Notes under the pieces: model-generated
The model's database searches: none
Told to the model about the DNA's origin: nothing
The model's input: only the letters and a program-made list of their open reading frames with translations
Shown: positions 1 through 11,745 of the stretch, piece after piece
Layout of the letters: each line of letters begins with the position of its first letter
Numbering within the stretch: position 1 is the first letter of the stretch
Program-made: the position numbers and the translations under genes
NCBI GenBank assembly: GCA_032690845.1
Contig: CM064427.1
Coordinates: 19,727,501-19,791,500 of the forward strand
Origin: Eleusine coracana subsp. coracana
Lineage: Eukaryota; Streptophyta; Magnoliopsida; Poales; Poaceae
Reading direction: 5' to 3'
Length of the DNA stretch: 64,000 bases

Positions 1-447
1 ATGACACGCCATTCTGTAGGCCCGTAGTGACTCAGCCAATGTTGTATGCCACTTCTTAGGCTGCTCATCAATCTTCCTCTTGATAAGCTTGATCAAACTC
101 TTGTTAGACGCCTCTGTCTGACCGGCTTGAGCATAATAAGGTGATGAATTCAACAATTTAATCCCCATACTATCAGCAAAGCTTTGAAACTCTTCCGAAG
201 TGAACACAGAACCCTAGTCAGTAGTAATAGTCTGCGGCATACCAAACCTGTAAATAATATGTTCCTTCACAAAGTTGATTACATCGTTAGTCGTCACATT
301 TTTCATCGGCACTGCTTCAACCCACTTTATGAAATAATCTGTTGCCGCTAGAATATACTTATGACCTTTGCTTAACGCTGGATAAATTTGGCCAATCATA
401 TCCAGACCCCATCCTCTAAACGACCATGGCTTAATAATTGGATTCAT
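1..447 (-). pseudogene. pol: Integrase core of Tat element, interrupted
   Basis: The retroviral-type integrase core joins element cDNA to host DNA. The segment 447-214 contains GWGLDMIGQIYP with the first catalytic Asp, followed by an ATDYFIKWVEAVP stretch typical of gypsy integrases, and ends at FGMPQTITTD with the second catalytic Asp. A TAG stop follows immediately (about 216-214). The same frame then continues as GSVFTSEEF and reaches SSPYYAQAGQTEASNKS with the catalytic Glu. All three DDE residues are therefore visible but the frame is stopped between the second and third. The zinc-binding N-terminal part upstream (447-718) is degraded and the C-terminus is outside the window. Confidence 0.85.
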
Positions 448-718
448 AGTTGATGCTGGTGCTCTCTGTATTGCTCCAAACCTTTGACAATCTTGACACC
501 TACTTAAAGCAATCTTCCAGCATAGTAGGCCAATAGTACCTAGTCCTCTTTAATAGTCACCTCATTTTATGGGCCGATTGATGTGTACCACAGATGCCTT
601 CATGGACTTCGCACATACCCACTATGGCTTCTTCTTGATTTAAACATCTTAACAACACACCATCAATCATCTGATAATAAAGTTTTTCTTCTAACAAAAC
701 ATACCTCAATGCCATATA

Positions 719-1627
719 TCAAATATTTCGAGGCGTACGTTGAGTTGGATCCTTAAGATACTGCACTATATTGATCCTCCAATCTTCTTCATTGACACTG
801 ATCTCACCGATATCAGCTTGCCTAGCTTCATTGACATCAATCCTATCAACACTGACTTGCTTGGCTTCATTGACATCGGCAATTTCAACAATCGTACCAT
901 CCTTATTTAGTTGATATCCTAATGCCTTCTGTGCTAAATCATTTGCCTCCATATTTTGTTCCCTCGGGAAATGCTTGAACCTCACTATCTTGAAGCATTG
1001 CAAAAAATCTTGACACTCAGCAAAAAATAGTCTTAATATGTCATCTTTGCATTCAAATTCTCTTGCCAGCTGTCCGAGTACCAATAATGAATCCCCAATG
1101 ACTTCAACACAATCAACTCTAGCATAGTTCAACATTTGTAATCCTTTGATAACAGCTTTATATTCGACCAGATTATTAGTCGATGTCTCTACAGCAAACG
1201 CAAATTCAAACCTTGCCCCCCGAGGCGATATAATCAGAAGCCCGATGCCACATCCACTCTTGCAAATAGAACCATCAAAAAACAATAACCATGGCACCGG
1301 CTCCACCATTGACACCTCTGATCCACAATGCTCAACAACTAAATCAGCCAGAACCTGACCCTTAACAGCTTTAGTAGATTCATATGTCAAGTCATATTCA
1401 ACGAATGCTAGCATCCATTTTCCAATTCTGCCTTTCAAAATTGGAGCCGATAACATATATTTGATGACATCGGCTTTGCATACCACCACACACTCAACCG
1501 ATAACAGATAGTGCCTCAACTTCACATATAAGAAATATAAACACAAACATAATTTTTCAATCTTAGTGTACCTGGTTTCAGCATTGATCAATCTTCGGCT
1601 TAAATAAAAAATCTCTCTCTTTACCAT
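719..1627 (-). pseudogene. pol: Tandem RNase H domains of Tat element
   Basis: A 302-residue open segment. Its first ~110 residues (FYLSRRLINAETRYTKIEKL, then KGQVLADLVVEHC) match the connection/RNase H end of Ty3/gypsy reverse transcriptase. After it comes a second RNase H-like domain: LLFFDGSICKSG (first Asp), NNLVEYKAVIKGL (Glu), VIGDSLLV (Asp) and EANDLAQKA (Asp). This plant/archaeal-type RNase H is a known acquisition of the Tat lineage. The domain degrades RNA in the RNA-DNA hybrid during reverse transcription. This is the longest unbroken piece of the element and all four acidic residues of the second domain are present. The tail 719-870 is a degenerate VNEA-containing linker repeat. 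Confidence 0.85.
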
Positions 1628-1649
1628 CTTGTTCTTGAATTAAAATTGA

Positions 1650-2819
1650 TCTGATCGACTTTTTGTCAGCTACAAGATAAAACTTGAAAGGCAATCCTTC
1701 TCTTGGTGGCACCAACACAAGAGGTGAAACCAAATATTTCTTGATGTCTTCCAGAGCTTTCTAATGTTCTGGCTCCCATACAAACCTTTGATCCGCCTTT
1801 AACTTTAATAATGGGGTGAATACATCAAGCTTCCCTAATAAATTTGAAATAAATCTTTTAATTAAATTCACTTTACCGATCAATGATTGAAGTTCTGTCT
1901 TGTTGATCAGTGGCTCGATGTCATTGATAGCCTTCATGCTCTTTGGCCCAATCTCAATTCCTCTTTCATGCATGATAAAACCTAGAAACTAACCAGCCGA
2001 TACACCAAAAGCATACTTTTTTGGATTCATCTTCAAGCCTTACCTTCTGGTTCTTTCGAGTACTGCCCGCAAATCAGCTATATGATCTTCTATTCTTTTA
2101 GATTTAACTACCACATCATCAATATAAATCTCTACTAGCTTGCCGATCAAATCAAGAAATATATAATTCATGGCCCTCTGATATGTGGCTCTAGCATTCT
2201 TCAAACCAAATGTCATGACAACCCATTCAAACAAACCAAGAGCCCCGGGACACCTGAAAGCAGTCTTTGGTATATCCTAATCTGCCATGAAAATCTGATT
2301 ATAACCAGGATTACCATCCATAAAACTGTCAATCTTATGCCCTGCTGCTGTGTCAACCACAAGATCTGCTATTGGCATCGGGTAGTCATCCTTCGGGGTG
2401 GCCCTATTCAACGGGCGAAAGTCAATACAGACTCTCAACTTGCCACACTTCTTGAAAACAGGCACAATATTTGAAACCCACTCTGAATATCAGCAAGGCC
2501 TAATGAACTTAGCATCGTATAACCTAGTAATCTCAGCCTTGACATCATCATAAATCTTTGGATCGATTCTCCTTGGAGGTCACTTATAAGGTCGATATCC
2601 AGGTTTGATAGGCAGTTCATGTTCAATGATAGATCGACTCAGGCCGGGTATCTCAGAATAATCCCAAGCAAAACAATCCCCATACTCTTTTAATAATTTT
2701 ATTAATTCAACTTTAAAATCTTCATCCAATTTCTTACTGATAAATGTCGACCTTGGTTTATCGCCATCTCCTATATCGACTTCCTGTAGCTTATCGACCG
2801 ACATGAATCCTTTTCCCAA
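1650..2819 (-). pseudogene. pol: Reverse transcriptase of Tat element, fragmented
   Basis: Successive segments on the minus strand give the gypsy reverse transcriptase in order. 2819-2580 has the N-terminal lead (FAWDYSEIPGLSRSIIEHEL). 2465-2277 has GKLRVCIDFRPLNRATPKDD and YPMPIADLV with the first catalytic region. 2234-2040 has TFGLKNARATYQRAM and the catalytic EIYIDDVVVKS. 1973-1761 is the thumb (NKTELQSLIGKVNLIKRF). At least three stops or frameshifts separate the pieces. The first finger-palm Asp normally seen near LDGxxGYNQI is changed to the context FMDGNPGYNQI. The enzyme copies element RNA into DNA in the cytoplasmic particle; this copy cannot. Confidence 0.87.
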
Positions 2820-3043
2820 CTTCCCATTTTCTGCAAACTCTATTGGGGTGCCTGACAGAGAAACAATTTAGAATTTTACTGGTCCACTATCTCAAGACAC
2901 TGTGTAGTAATCTTAATGTAATCCCCATCCCAAATCTTGCCAGACAAACACTCCATATCATCCACATGCCATGGTACTAAATCGGTCGATGCAACATTGA
3001 TGGTTTCATTGGTCGGGATTACCTCTACTTGATCACCAATCCA

Positions 3044-3421
3044 CTAGGCCAGAGACTGGTGCATTGTTGATGGAACATAGTAGTTTTCATGTATCCAATC
3101 ACGACCCAACAGAAGGTTGTAGGTTCCCTTTCCATCAATGACAAAGAAAGTAACCGGCAAAGTTTTACTGTTGATTGTGAGCTCGACATTTAAGACTCCC
3201 TTGGCTGCTGCAGTACAACCACCATAATCCCTTAGAATCATATTAGTATCAATTAAATCATCTTCAGTTTTCCCCAATTTTTTGATAGTAGTGATCGGCA
3301 TAATATTCACTGCAGCACCTCCATCGAGCATCATTTTTCCCATCGGCATCCCATTGATGAACCCCTTGAGGTACAACGCTTTCAAGTGCCGATGTTTAGA
3401 TTCGCCTGGCCTATCAAACAC
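3044..3421 (-). pseudogene. pol: Aspartic protease of Tat element
   Basis: A 125-residue segment with MMLDGGAAVNIMP, the retropepsin-like active site. Tat elements usually have DGG in place of the DS/TG triad of other retropepsins, so this is not by itself a defect. It is followed by the flap and the LLLGRDWIHE motif typical of the protease-RT junction in these elements. The protease cuts the Gag-Pol polyprotein. It lies between gag (right) and reverse transcriptase (left) with broken frame on both sides. Confidence 0.8.
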
Positions 3422-3963
3422 TGCTTGCTATACATCAAATACCAACTATGGTGTATCCCCTTCATCAACAATCAATTCTTCTTTTGATGCCATAAATTCT
3501 TGAGGCAACATCATTACCATGCCCACTGTAGCACTTGGTACCTGTACTTGCGATTTCACTTTTGGCCTCCAGACCTTCTTTGGTGACTGATCATTATCTT
3601 CATCATAATAATATTTACCAGCCCTTAATTGTCTGCAACGCATTCTCTGAATTCTGCGCTTCTGACTCTTAGAGAAAATGCCAGATGGACACCACTGATC
3701 GGCTTGTTCCTGTCCTTCTTGCATCTCTTTGTCGACTACTTCATCGAAGTGAACTTATTCTCTTGTCTTTCTGGAACCAAGTCGATCAAAAGCTGATACC
3801 CTTCCATTCTCATTGACGTTACCCATCATCGACCTCCTAGCATTACTTGGCTGATGTCGATAGCTGCTTGAAGCTTCGTATTATGGTCCCAACAATACTG
3901 AAAGAATGGGCATTCCCAATGTGGATCAAACTGTGATTCCTTCATTTTTATGTCCCTTTTCTT

Positions 3964-5703
3964 CTAATACCGATTTATAAACGCTTCTACATTGTCGATA
4001 CCAGCCATATTGACATTTGTAGGGAACGAATGCCCATCAATCTTCATGGTTTCCTTTGTAAACTTAATCTTTCCTTGTTCAATCGCCGATTGAATCTCTC
4101 TTCTGAATACCTTGCATTCATTAGTGTAATGAGACGGCGAATTGTGCCACTTACAGTACTTTCTTTTCTTCAGTTCTTCAGCAGGTGGGATCATGTGATT
4201 AGGTGGCAACTCTATGTTCTTCTCCTGTAACAACATATCAAATATCTTATCGGCCTTGGTGATATCAAAGTCATACTTTTCATCTAGATCTTTCTGCTTC
4301 ACCCATGGGCACGATAACACATTCTTGTTTCTCGTCCATTCGGTCATATTGACTTCTTCGGTATCTTCATCGGACTCAGACTCATAATCATTATAATTGA
4401 CTTGAATCGGCCTTGATCATGTCCGTCGAGTTAGGTTCTCCTGGATAAATACCTTCTGTACCAACTAGGACAGGCTCTCAAACTCGGCCGAAGGAAACTT
4501 CTTCCTCAAGGGTGCAACTAAGCCATTGAATGCTATTTCTGCCATCTGAGTATCAGTCAATTGCAAGCTGAAACATTTACTGCGCATATTTCTGAACCTC
4601 TGCACATAATCAAGCACAGACTCCCTAGCTTTCTGCCTCATAGAAATCAGATTAGACAACCTCATTTCTCTTATTTCAGCAAAGAAGTATTTATGAAATT
4701 TCTGTTCGAGATCGGTCCAAGTAATAATGGAATTAAGGGGCAAAGATACAAACCACGAAAAAGCCAAACCGGACAATGATAACGGAAACAACCTGATCTT
4801 CAATGCTTCGGTAGCTCCTGCCTCTCCACATTGCACCAAAAACCGGCTAATATGCTCAACACTGGTAGTATTGTCTTGTCCAGTAAACTTAGTAAATTCT
4901 GGTGGCCTATATCGACTCGGCATAGGAATCAAGTCATAGCTAGGAGGATAAGGGGGTTGATACATATAAGTTTGTTGTTTTGGCTTTAACCCAAATTGTT
5001 CCCTCATTACTTCAGTAATCTTCATTGCCTAGTCATCGGTTGAAACATTCGTATTTGGAGTAGCCAATGCAGGACCAGACGCTGGCACTTGCGGGACTAT
5101 TTGTGAACCAAAATTGACAATAGTATGTTGGCCTCCCAACTCCCTAGGCAATGCCGATGATGACGGCATTCCGAACAGACTTGGTTCTACGTTCGGACTT
5201 GGCTCTGATGTCTCCTACCTATAGAGCTATAGCTGTGTCTATGGAGTAGTTCTTTGATATATTATCCTGCGAGGTGTTCTCACCACTGTACCACTATCAG
5301 CATTCTTCGAGGGTAGAGTAGCTTCAGAAGTCGATGGCCCTGAACCCATAACAGGATGTGTTGTGCTCGCCTTTGACTGCTGTGAACTAGGTGCTTCAAT
5401 TGTAGGCCAAGGAATATTCCCGGATGTTCGAAAATACATCGGCCCACATACTGGATCATCATATATACAACCTTTAAAAGTCTAAACAATCAAAGCCCTC
5501 AGAGTATTGACCAGCACAGGTGACTGATTAATAAATGCATGGTGTATGGCTGAATGTATCATGTTGTTCAATATAGCTTCATCAATCACCTCTATTGGCT
5601 TATTGATAGTTGATTTCTTAGTTTCGTCTTCAATCAAGGATGCAACATATAACTTTCCTTTCTGTATGATCTTGCCATGCTTGGTTTTGCTAAATGTGTT
5701 CAA
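3964..5703 (-). pseudogene. gag: Gag of Tat element, in several frames
   Basis: The capsid region is clearest at 5025-4465. RYRPPEFTKFTGQDNTT, LFPLSLSGLAFSWF and LNSIITWTDLEQKFHKYFF are the classic plant gypsy gag motif (Retrotrans_gag family), followed by the MRQKARESVLDYVQRF helix region. Segment 4347-3964 has KYCKWHNSPSHYTNECKVF, a CxxH...HxxxxC zinc-binding variant typical of Tat gag. Segment 5703-5482 (MNTFSKTKHGK...) is the likely N-terminus. The pieces 5439-5239 between are proline/serine rich and out of frame. Gag forms the virus-like particle. The frame changes several times, so this is a pseudogene. Confidence 0.82.
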
Positions 5704-5897
5704 CAGAATGTTTTCATACTCCCAATCCTCTGATCAAATTGTGCCTTTATTTTATTGCTCAGATCATCCTTGTTAACAGGCATTATGTTCTCTATCCTCA
5801 GATTTGCGCCAACATCATGTTTTGGTGGAGGATTATCAGGGAGCTTAGGATCCTTTGGCATTCCAAGCTCAGACATGTTGTGAAGCTTAAAGTTCTT

Positions 5898-5917
5898 GGT
5901 TCCACCAGGCGTGCCAA
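5898..5917 (-). other. Candidate primer-binding site of Tat element
   Basis: On the minus strand TTGGCACGCCTGG begins about 6 nt after the inferred LTR end (…TCAACA at 5924). Its position and the TGGC start suit a tRNA primer-binding site. The tRNA species was not identified. Confidence 0.4.
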
Positions 5918-5923
5918 AAAGCG

Positions 5924-7225
5924 TGTTGACGCGAAAATCACACGCATGACCTGGGAGATCTACTTAGCTCCAGTGCAGGCTCAATACGGAAACCAGGACA
6001 TGCCAGTCGATTTTCCCTGCACATTGACAAAGAGACAAACGATCAAATTCCACAGGTCACCGGCCCAGGACAGGCCGATGAAAAAAGCCGATAATCACTA
6101 TTCGTGAAACCAGCCGATGCTATTGTGGAAATAAAACATAAGAAAATATAAACTAATCGGCTGATTATATCGACTTATCAGTAAATTTAATTAATAGGTA
6201 ATTATAAATCATTAACATCGATAAGAAATTAGAACAATAGGCCAGAGTCGATACATCCACAGTATTGTATAATAACTGGCCAAGTCAATATAATAGACTT
6301 AAAGTCGATAGAGCTGAGTCGATAGATCTACAGTAAAGGTGCATAGACTTGCTCTGTCGATTAAAGTAAGTCGATATATCTGATAGCTGCTATTGCAAAT
6401 ATGCTTCAAATTCACAAATCTAATTCTATTAAACAAAGGGGGCAATTGACTTCTAATATACAACAATAAAATAGGCAAAATACCAGAAAGTCGATCGAAC
6501 CGTGATAACCTATTGGCTAAACGTCCTGACAGAACTCTATCGACTCTGCCTATAAGCACATCGAATCTTAACCCTATCAGTCCAGCAAGAGATCAAAGTC
6601 GCTACAGCCTTAATCAAGGCAGTGTTCGAACACGACAAATAGATAGAATTGATCGAGTGACTCGAATAATAGATCTAAAACCCAGCTTATAAAACCTATG
6701 TAAATTGCAGAAGATCTGACCTAACCGAGATAGTAATGCGATCTAAGTCGATAATACAAACCAAATAAAGACCTAATTATCGGAGAACTAGCAATTTCAA
6801 AGATAATAACTAGAATACCAACTTAATGAGAAAGTATTAGCTGAAGTCGATAAAATTACCAAGGGTGACTAATCCAAGTCTCTCGCTAAGATCAGAGTCG
6901 ATGCAGCCTGCATGAGACGAGGATGTCATCGAGAAAAAGTTTGGCGATGCGCTGAGTTGTATTGAATGAAAGTGTTGTTATTTTTGTACAGACCCTATTA
7001 CATATTTATAACCCCATGCAAGGGATTCTGACCTGGCTCGGTCAGGACTCTTAAACAAATCGACTATGTCTATTTCTAAATTCAATTTTAACTAAAAAAT
7101 AGACGAAGATAAAACAACCCTAATAGGCCCAATTTATTTCCTTCGGCTGTTGAATTCTGTTGACTCCGACCGATTCTAACTCCACGTGGCTGATCATTGG
7201 GATCGATCAAATTTTGGTGCCAACA
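5924..7225 (-). repeat. 5' LTR of Tat element (1302 bp)
   Basis: On the minus strand it starts TGTTGGCACC at 7225 and ends TCAACA at 5924, the TG...CA ends expected of an LTR. The right boundary is confirmed because 7226 onward aligns with the interior of another LTR at about 12805. The interior is peppered with the hexamer GTCGAT/ATCGAC, often as GTCGATA, many times between 6140 and 6910. No coding sequence is seen in it. The matching 3' LTR is outside the window. Confidence 0.75.
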
Positions 7226-7375
7226 TCATATTCTTGTTTTCCTTGGTTGGACTAGCTTAGAATATTAGTAAACACACGTTCCCTGTGATTCGATAACCTG
7301 GAATACTCCTGGTGAAGTGCTACATCAGTATCCATGAGCTTGCGGATTTATTTGTGATCATAAGAAATACCAACA
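7226..7375 (+). repeat. Remnant of 5' LTR (last 150 bp)
   Basis: Aligns with 12803-12951 at roughly 90 percent identity by eye, including the ACGTTCCCTGTGATTCG block and the terminal AAATACCAACA. The first bases (TCATA) are expected to be the target-site duplication of the Tat element; the other copy is outside the window. Confidence 0.8.
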
Positions 7376-7527
7376 AGCTGTCTGCGGACCCAATTCGCAC
7401 ATCTGGCTACAAACTCCGCCCTGGCTTGGTCATTTGGGAGCAACCCTTCTCTGGTCTGAATTCTAAAAATCCTTACCATCATTTGTGAGAATTTGAGTAT
7501 TTGTGTTCATGTTTGTTCATCGACGAC

Positions 7528-8070
7528 ATGACACATGAAACTCTAAAGTGGAAATTGTTTCCCTTCTCCCTTATGGAGAGGGTGAAGCAATGGTACACTC
7601 ATACTATTGGGAGTCTACATGGTGATTGGGAGAAGTTGCTGAATAAATTTTGTCTTGCGTTCTTCTCATAATCCCGTATTGTCTCCCTTCATACGGAAAT
7701 TCTCTGCTTTTGCCAGAGTGAGAAGGAATCTATTGGAGCAGCTTGGGCCAGGATCTCTTTGCTACTGCAATCTGGCCCAGACTTGTCTATACCCGATGAA
7801 ATGCTGCTTCAACACTTTTACTCGAGTCTAAACAAGGAGTCTGCCCAATTCCTCGATATTGCCTCTAGAGGATCATTCATACACAAGACTGCAACAGAAG
7901 GAAGAGCAATCCTAGACGTTATCTTAGAAAACTCATCCTTCTTAGCCGACCTTAGTGAGCCCCTCCAGGAGGAAGCTTCGTCGAGTCGCACAGACCCCTC
8001 AATAGTCAAATTTGAGCCCATACCTTGCCTATCTCTAGATTTGACTTTTGAGCCATCCCCCGAACCATGA
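7528..8070 (+). pseudogene. gag: Gag-like ORF of non-autonomous gypsy element
   Basis: Starting at ATG 7528, the frame reads LFPFSLMERVKQWY and LHGDWEKLLNKFCLAFF, an Athila/Tat-type gag capsid motif. It meets TAA at 7669, then continues in the same frame through ESIGAAWARISLLLQSGPDL and MLLQHFYSSLNKESAQFLDI to a stop at 8070. The second part matches the C-terminal half of the plant gypsy gag domain. No zinc knuckle is visible. Only one in-frame stop breaks it, so decay is modest. An acidic, serine-rich tail follows the domain. The start is the first Met before the motif and is not certain. Confidence 0.7.
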
Positions 8071-8570
8071 ACACTGTAGGAAGAAGAGATTCAACATCTA
8101 GAGTTCTCTTTTTAAGACTTTGGGAACACCTCTAATTATCGTTCCAAAGAGAAACCACCTCTTCCCGTCTGTCCTCTTAATTCTTGAGAGGACAAAAATC
8201 CAACCCACGAGGGTCCCTCAATAGCTAAATTCGAAGCTATAGCTCTCTCATCTCTAAATTTTGTTGTTCATATCTCTCAGAAGGAAGAAGAAATTCTACC
8301 TTCAGGGTTGCCAGTCGAATTCAAGGAAGGCTTACTTGATGATCGTAGAAAAACCTTGAATTACATTAGGCAAAAGAAGCCTACGGTATTTGCTTTGCGC
8401 CTTGGTCCTTTTAAAAAGCAACTCCAAAGAAGGTCATGAAGAAGTAGTGGTTGATGGAAGAGAAGCGATATTTCAAAGCTCTATCGAAATCTATTCGCCC
8501 TCCATGATCATTGCTTGTCTTATACAAGGCAATACCGTATAGGCCCTTCACGATCCCACTGTAGGAGTTA
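8071..8570 (+). other. Degraded linker between gag and protease-like frames
   Basis: About 500 bp of former coding sequence in changing frames. Pieces resemble the gag C-terminal acidic linker (for example around 8210-8300, which repeats the SIVKFEPIPCLSLDL theme of 8000-8050). No intact frame or other feature is seen. Confidence 0.5.
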
Positions 8571-9427
8571 ATATCATCCCCAAATACATAGCTTTACAGC
8601 TTGTGGAGGATATACCTCTAGAGCCGACTGATTCTCTCTTCAAGAATTCCTTGGGAGTAGCCTACACATGTTGGGGGATCGCAAGGGCTATACCAATCGA
8701 GATAGGCAAAGTTGAGCTTCACCTAGACTTTCATGTCTTTCCTATCATCGATTTTGAACTCCTCCTTGGCTACACACTAGAAAAACTCCACCTACTAGGT
8801 GCATCTCAAGGGAGGCTTACTAAAAAGCTTAAGGAGAATGCTTTCACCATCAAGACCCTTTTCTCAGAAACTCCATTGGTGAGTCCTCATCTCGAGCATT
8901 CCCCGCTTGAGAAAGTGATGTTAGTTTCTCAACTTGCATCACCGAAGCCTGTTCTTTGTAAGGATGCAAAGCTTTTCACCCAAGATGGAGATGATTCAGG
9001 AGTAACTCCAAATCCTATTGAAACCAAACCGTCACCTTCCTTGCCTAAGCCTTTTTCCTCTAGCCCTCATCACTCTTTTCTCAATGGTGATCATGAACTA
9101 ACCGTGACATTTATCAATGAATTCCTTGAGAAGGAGAAACTTTGGGTCGCTGGATTAGTTGAGCCATTAACTCTAGAAATAGGAGGAGAAGATTCAAAGA
9201 GTGTGCATGAGAGCTTCTTTCTTGAAAACTCACATGATACATGCTTACTTAATGAATCTATAGAGTCAATTAACCTTTGTGCCAATCGCAACTACGAGGG
9301 CTACAACAACCTAAAGAGCCTCATTAGCAAATTATTTGTCAGGGTGGCTGTAGATGCTTTTCTTTACCATAAATATTGTAAATCTCGTAGTTGTACTTTG
9401 GCACTAACATTGAAGCTACAGCTTTAA
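8540..9427 (+). pseudogene. Degenerate retropepsin-like ORF of non-autonomous element
   Basis: The frame ending at 9427 reads ALHDPTVGVNIIPKYIALQL just upstream of its first Met (8603), where a retropepsin would have its catalytic D-S/T-G and xNxxP segment. Then follow IEIGKVELHLDFHVFPI and FELLLGYTLEKLH, matching the protease beta-strand and LLLG motif. The canonical triplet is replaced by DPT, so activity is unlikely. The remaining ~180 residues are serine- and proline-rich without a recognised domain. It is in a different frame from gag. Confidence 0.5.
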
Positions 9428-11745
9428 TAACACAATGAAAATTGATGGTGGACTGGGAACTACATCATCAATAGCAGCTACAACATGAAGTCCCCGTGGT
9501 CGAGCTTCTGACCGAAAACAAAGCACTATCGGAAAATGGCCCAGATTATCATTTCCTTTTCTTTAATAAAATCAAGATAATGTTTTTAGGGTATGTTTGC
9601 CTTCGGGTATTTTTGGTTGCTAACCATTTTAGGTTGCGATTAAAAAGAACGATGGTCACTCTATGCCCGAGAACATGGGAACTACATCAACTTGAACACC
9701 ATGGTACTTTTGGTGATGGAAACCACTACAAGAAGGCTACAACACTGCACACTTGATTTTTAGCATCTCATGATACAAAAATCCAAGTGTGGGGGGAGTT
9801 TTGTAAGTATCTCGTAGGAAGTTCCATTCTTACCAATTTTATCTCGATTGAGAGGTGTTGCTAGTTCCTGCTTTTATGCCTTGCTAAAAAAATATTAAAA
9901 GGCGCATTAGTTTATTTTTTTCCTTTTTTTACTTTCAGTTCAATCTTAAAGTGTGCCTAGAAATGAAAAAAAATAATAAATAAAGTTGTGACTCTATCGG
10001 GCCCATAAAGCCGGTAGAGTCCCTTTTGCTTTTCAACCTTTGTGTTTTTGTTTTTTTTATTTTTCTTGAAATAGAGCAGCCAGGTACAAGATCAAGTGTG
10101 GGGGATGCCTTCAAGATTTTCAATGCACAAACAATACAAGGCCTCCCACCGACATGTTGCACATCATCGCTTAAGCCATATGTCAAAGGGGGAGGCAACT
10201 GGGCTCCAAGCAACATCGACCAACCTACAAGGCAGTTGACCCAGCCATGGTTCATCTTGGCCTCTACCTCCTCAAGAGCGACGGTTTGCACACTCTATCC
10301 CTATCCTTCTAGTCTCCAAGTTAAATCAAACTTATCCTGAATCAAACAATAATTTAACTTGAAAACTAAAATAAAATCTTGTGAACCCTCTTCATCATGC
10401 TTCTCTTCGATTGATTTGCATGCTCCTTATTCCTAGTTCATTACTTGCTGCTTGTGAACTACATCTTTAATAAAGCATGTCCCCTAAGTAGTTGACTTAT
10501 GAGATATGGTGTGACGAAAGAAATCTTACTCTTATCCTTGTAGTGCTTGGGAATTTTCTTTGAAAATAAAAATGAATGGCCCTCTCCTTAATGATATGAA
10601 TTTCCTACCATAGCCATATGATAGATTTATTGAAAACCTTATGCATATGCTGCTTGTTGTTTCATTGAACTTTATCAAATTCTCGTGACCCTAGTGGGAT
10701 GCTTGTTTATGTTTTGTTGATCAAGATCATGTGCACATTTCCCTTCATATGCTAATCTTCCACATTGGAAGGTAGCATTTTCATATCCATCATCCAATCC
10801 ATCCACCAAAAGAAATACTCCTTAATTATCCTGTCATGACTCTCTCTCGATTGTTTCAATAGAAGGCATGGGACTCTCTCTCGATTGTTTCAATAGAAGG
10901 CATGGCTATTTAAAAAAATTGCTCCCATCTTTGAGCAAGATGAAAAAAAGAGAAAAGAAATAGCCATGTCCAATATGATTTTAAAGAAAGAGAGAGTCTA
11001 CACATAAAGGAGTATTGATCCACTTCCACCATCCATATCCTTGCATATGTTACTCTTCTACACTGGAAGATAGCATATCCATATTTACCCATCCACAAAA
11101 TAAAGTGCTCCACCATGCTTTGAGAACCTCCCTCTCCAATTATGCTTGCAGAAAGAGACATGGGCTGTCAAGTATTTAAAAAAATAGAGAAAGAGATATA
11201 GCCATGTTCTTAAATTGAAGAGAGGGAGCATTTCAAAAGGAGCATCCATCATTACTTTTTTCATCCATCCCATCCATTTATGTGCACATGCTTGATCACA
11301 ATTCATGACTTGTTTTCTCCATGGATCCAGTTTTTGACTTAGTAATATATGAGACACAAGTATGCCTTCTTTATTTCCCCTACCCTAAGCTCCACATAAG
11401 CTAGATTTAGAGGTAGGATGAAAAGAGGCAAAGTCGAATGCCTTGGTGAGGAACCACACACTTAGTGAGTGATCTGAGAGAATCATTTAAGGAGAATGGC
11501 CATCATTTGTTTCTAAAAATCTTGCAAAAACCCAAGTTACTCAGCAAAAGGAGTGAAGATGACTAGAGTCAACACCATTCCATTCTTCAACCACCCAAGG
11601 GGATGTGATAGACACATAAAAGTTCATGGGTGCAGGTATGATTTGGAATAATTTGCATGCTAGTCTTGTATCGAAAGAAGTTATGATCCACCTTAGTCCC
11701 TATTCCTTTACTTGAGGATGAGTAAAGGCTAAGTGTGAGGGTGTT
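9428..11745 (+). other. Non-coding 3' region of non-autonomous element
   Basis: No polymerase-type coding sequence is seen over 2.3 kb. It holds AAGTGTGGGGG phrases at about 9790 and 10093 and a short degraded ORF at 9496-9756. It also has an internal diverged duplication (10740-11330). Just before the 3' LTR is GAGGATGAGTAAAGGCTAAG, the purine-rich region expected to act as polypurine tract. The stretch 11341-11530 is homologous to 47836-47990 in another element. Confidence 0.6.
10740..11335 (+). repeat. Diverged ~300-bp tandem duplication with a 34-bp inner duplication
   Basis: The blocks TATGCTAATCTTCCACATTG (about 10748) and TATGTTACTCTTCTACACTG (about 11046) start two related copies about 298 bp apart; each runs through a TATTTAAAAAAAT and an A/G-rich stretch. 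Within the first, 10838-10871 is repeated exactly at 10872-10905 (34 bp). Confidence 0.7.

Larger units (their letters stand above)
1..7225 (-). mobile_element. Ty3/gypsy retrotransposon, Tat lineage, truncated by window start
   Basis: Read on the minus strand the order is 5' LTR (7225-5924), gag (5703-3964), protease (3421-3044), reverse transcriptase (2819-1761), RNase H with a second RNase H domain (1627-719) and integrase (447-1), the Ty3/gypsy order. An extra RNase H after the native one is a mark of the Tat branch. The rest of integrase and the 3' LTR lie beyond the left edge. Every open reading frame is broken by stops or frameshifts, so the copy is inactive. It lies inside the 5' LTR of the next element: sequence from 7226 continues an LTR whose intact copy is at 11746-12951. 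Confidence 0.88.
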
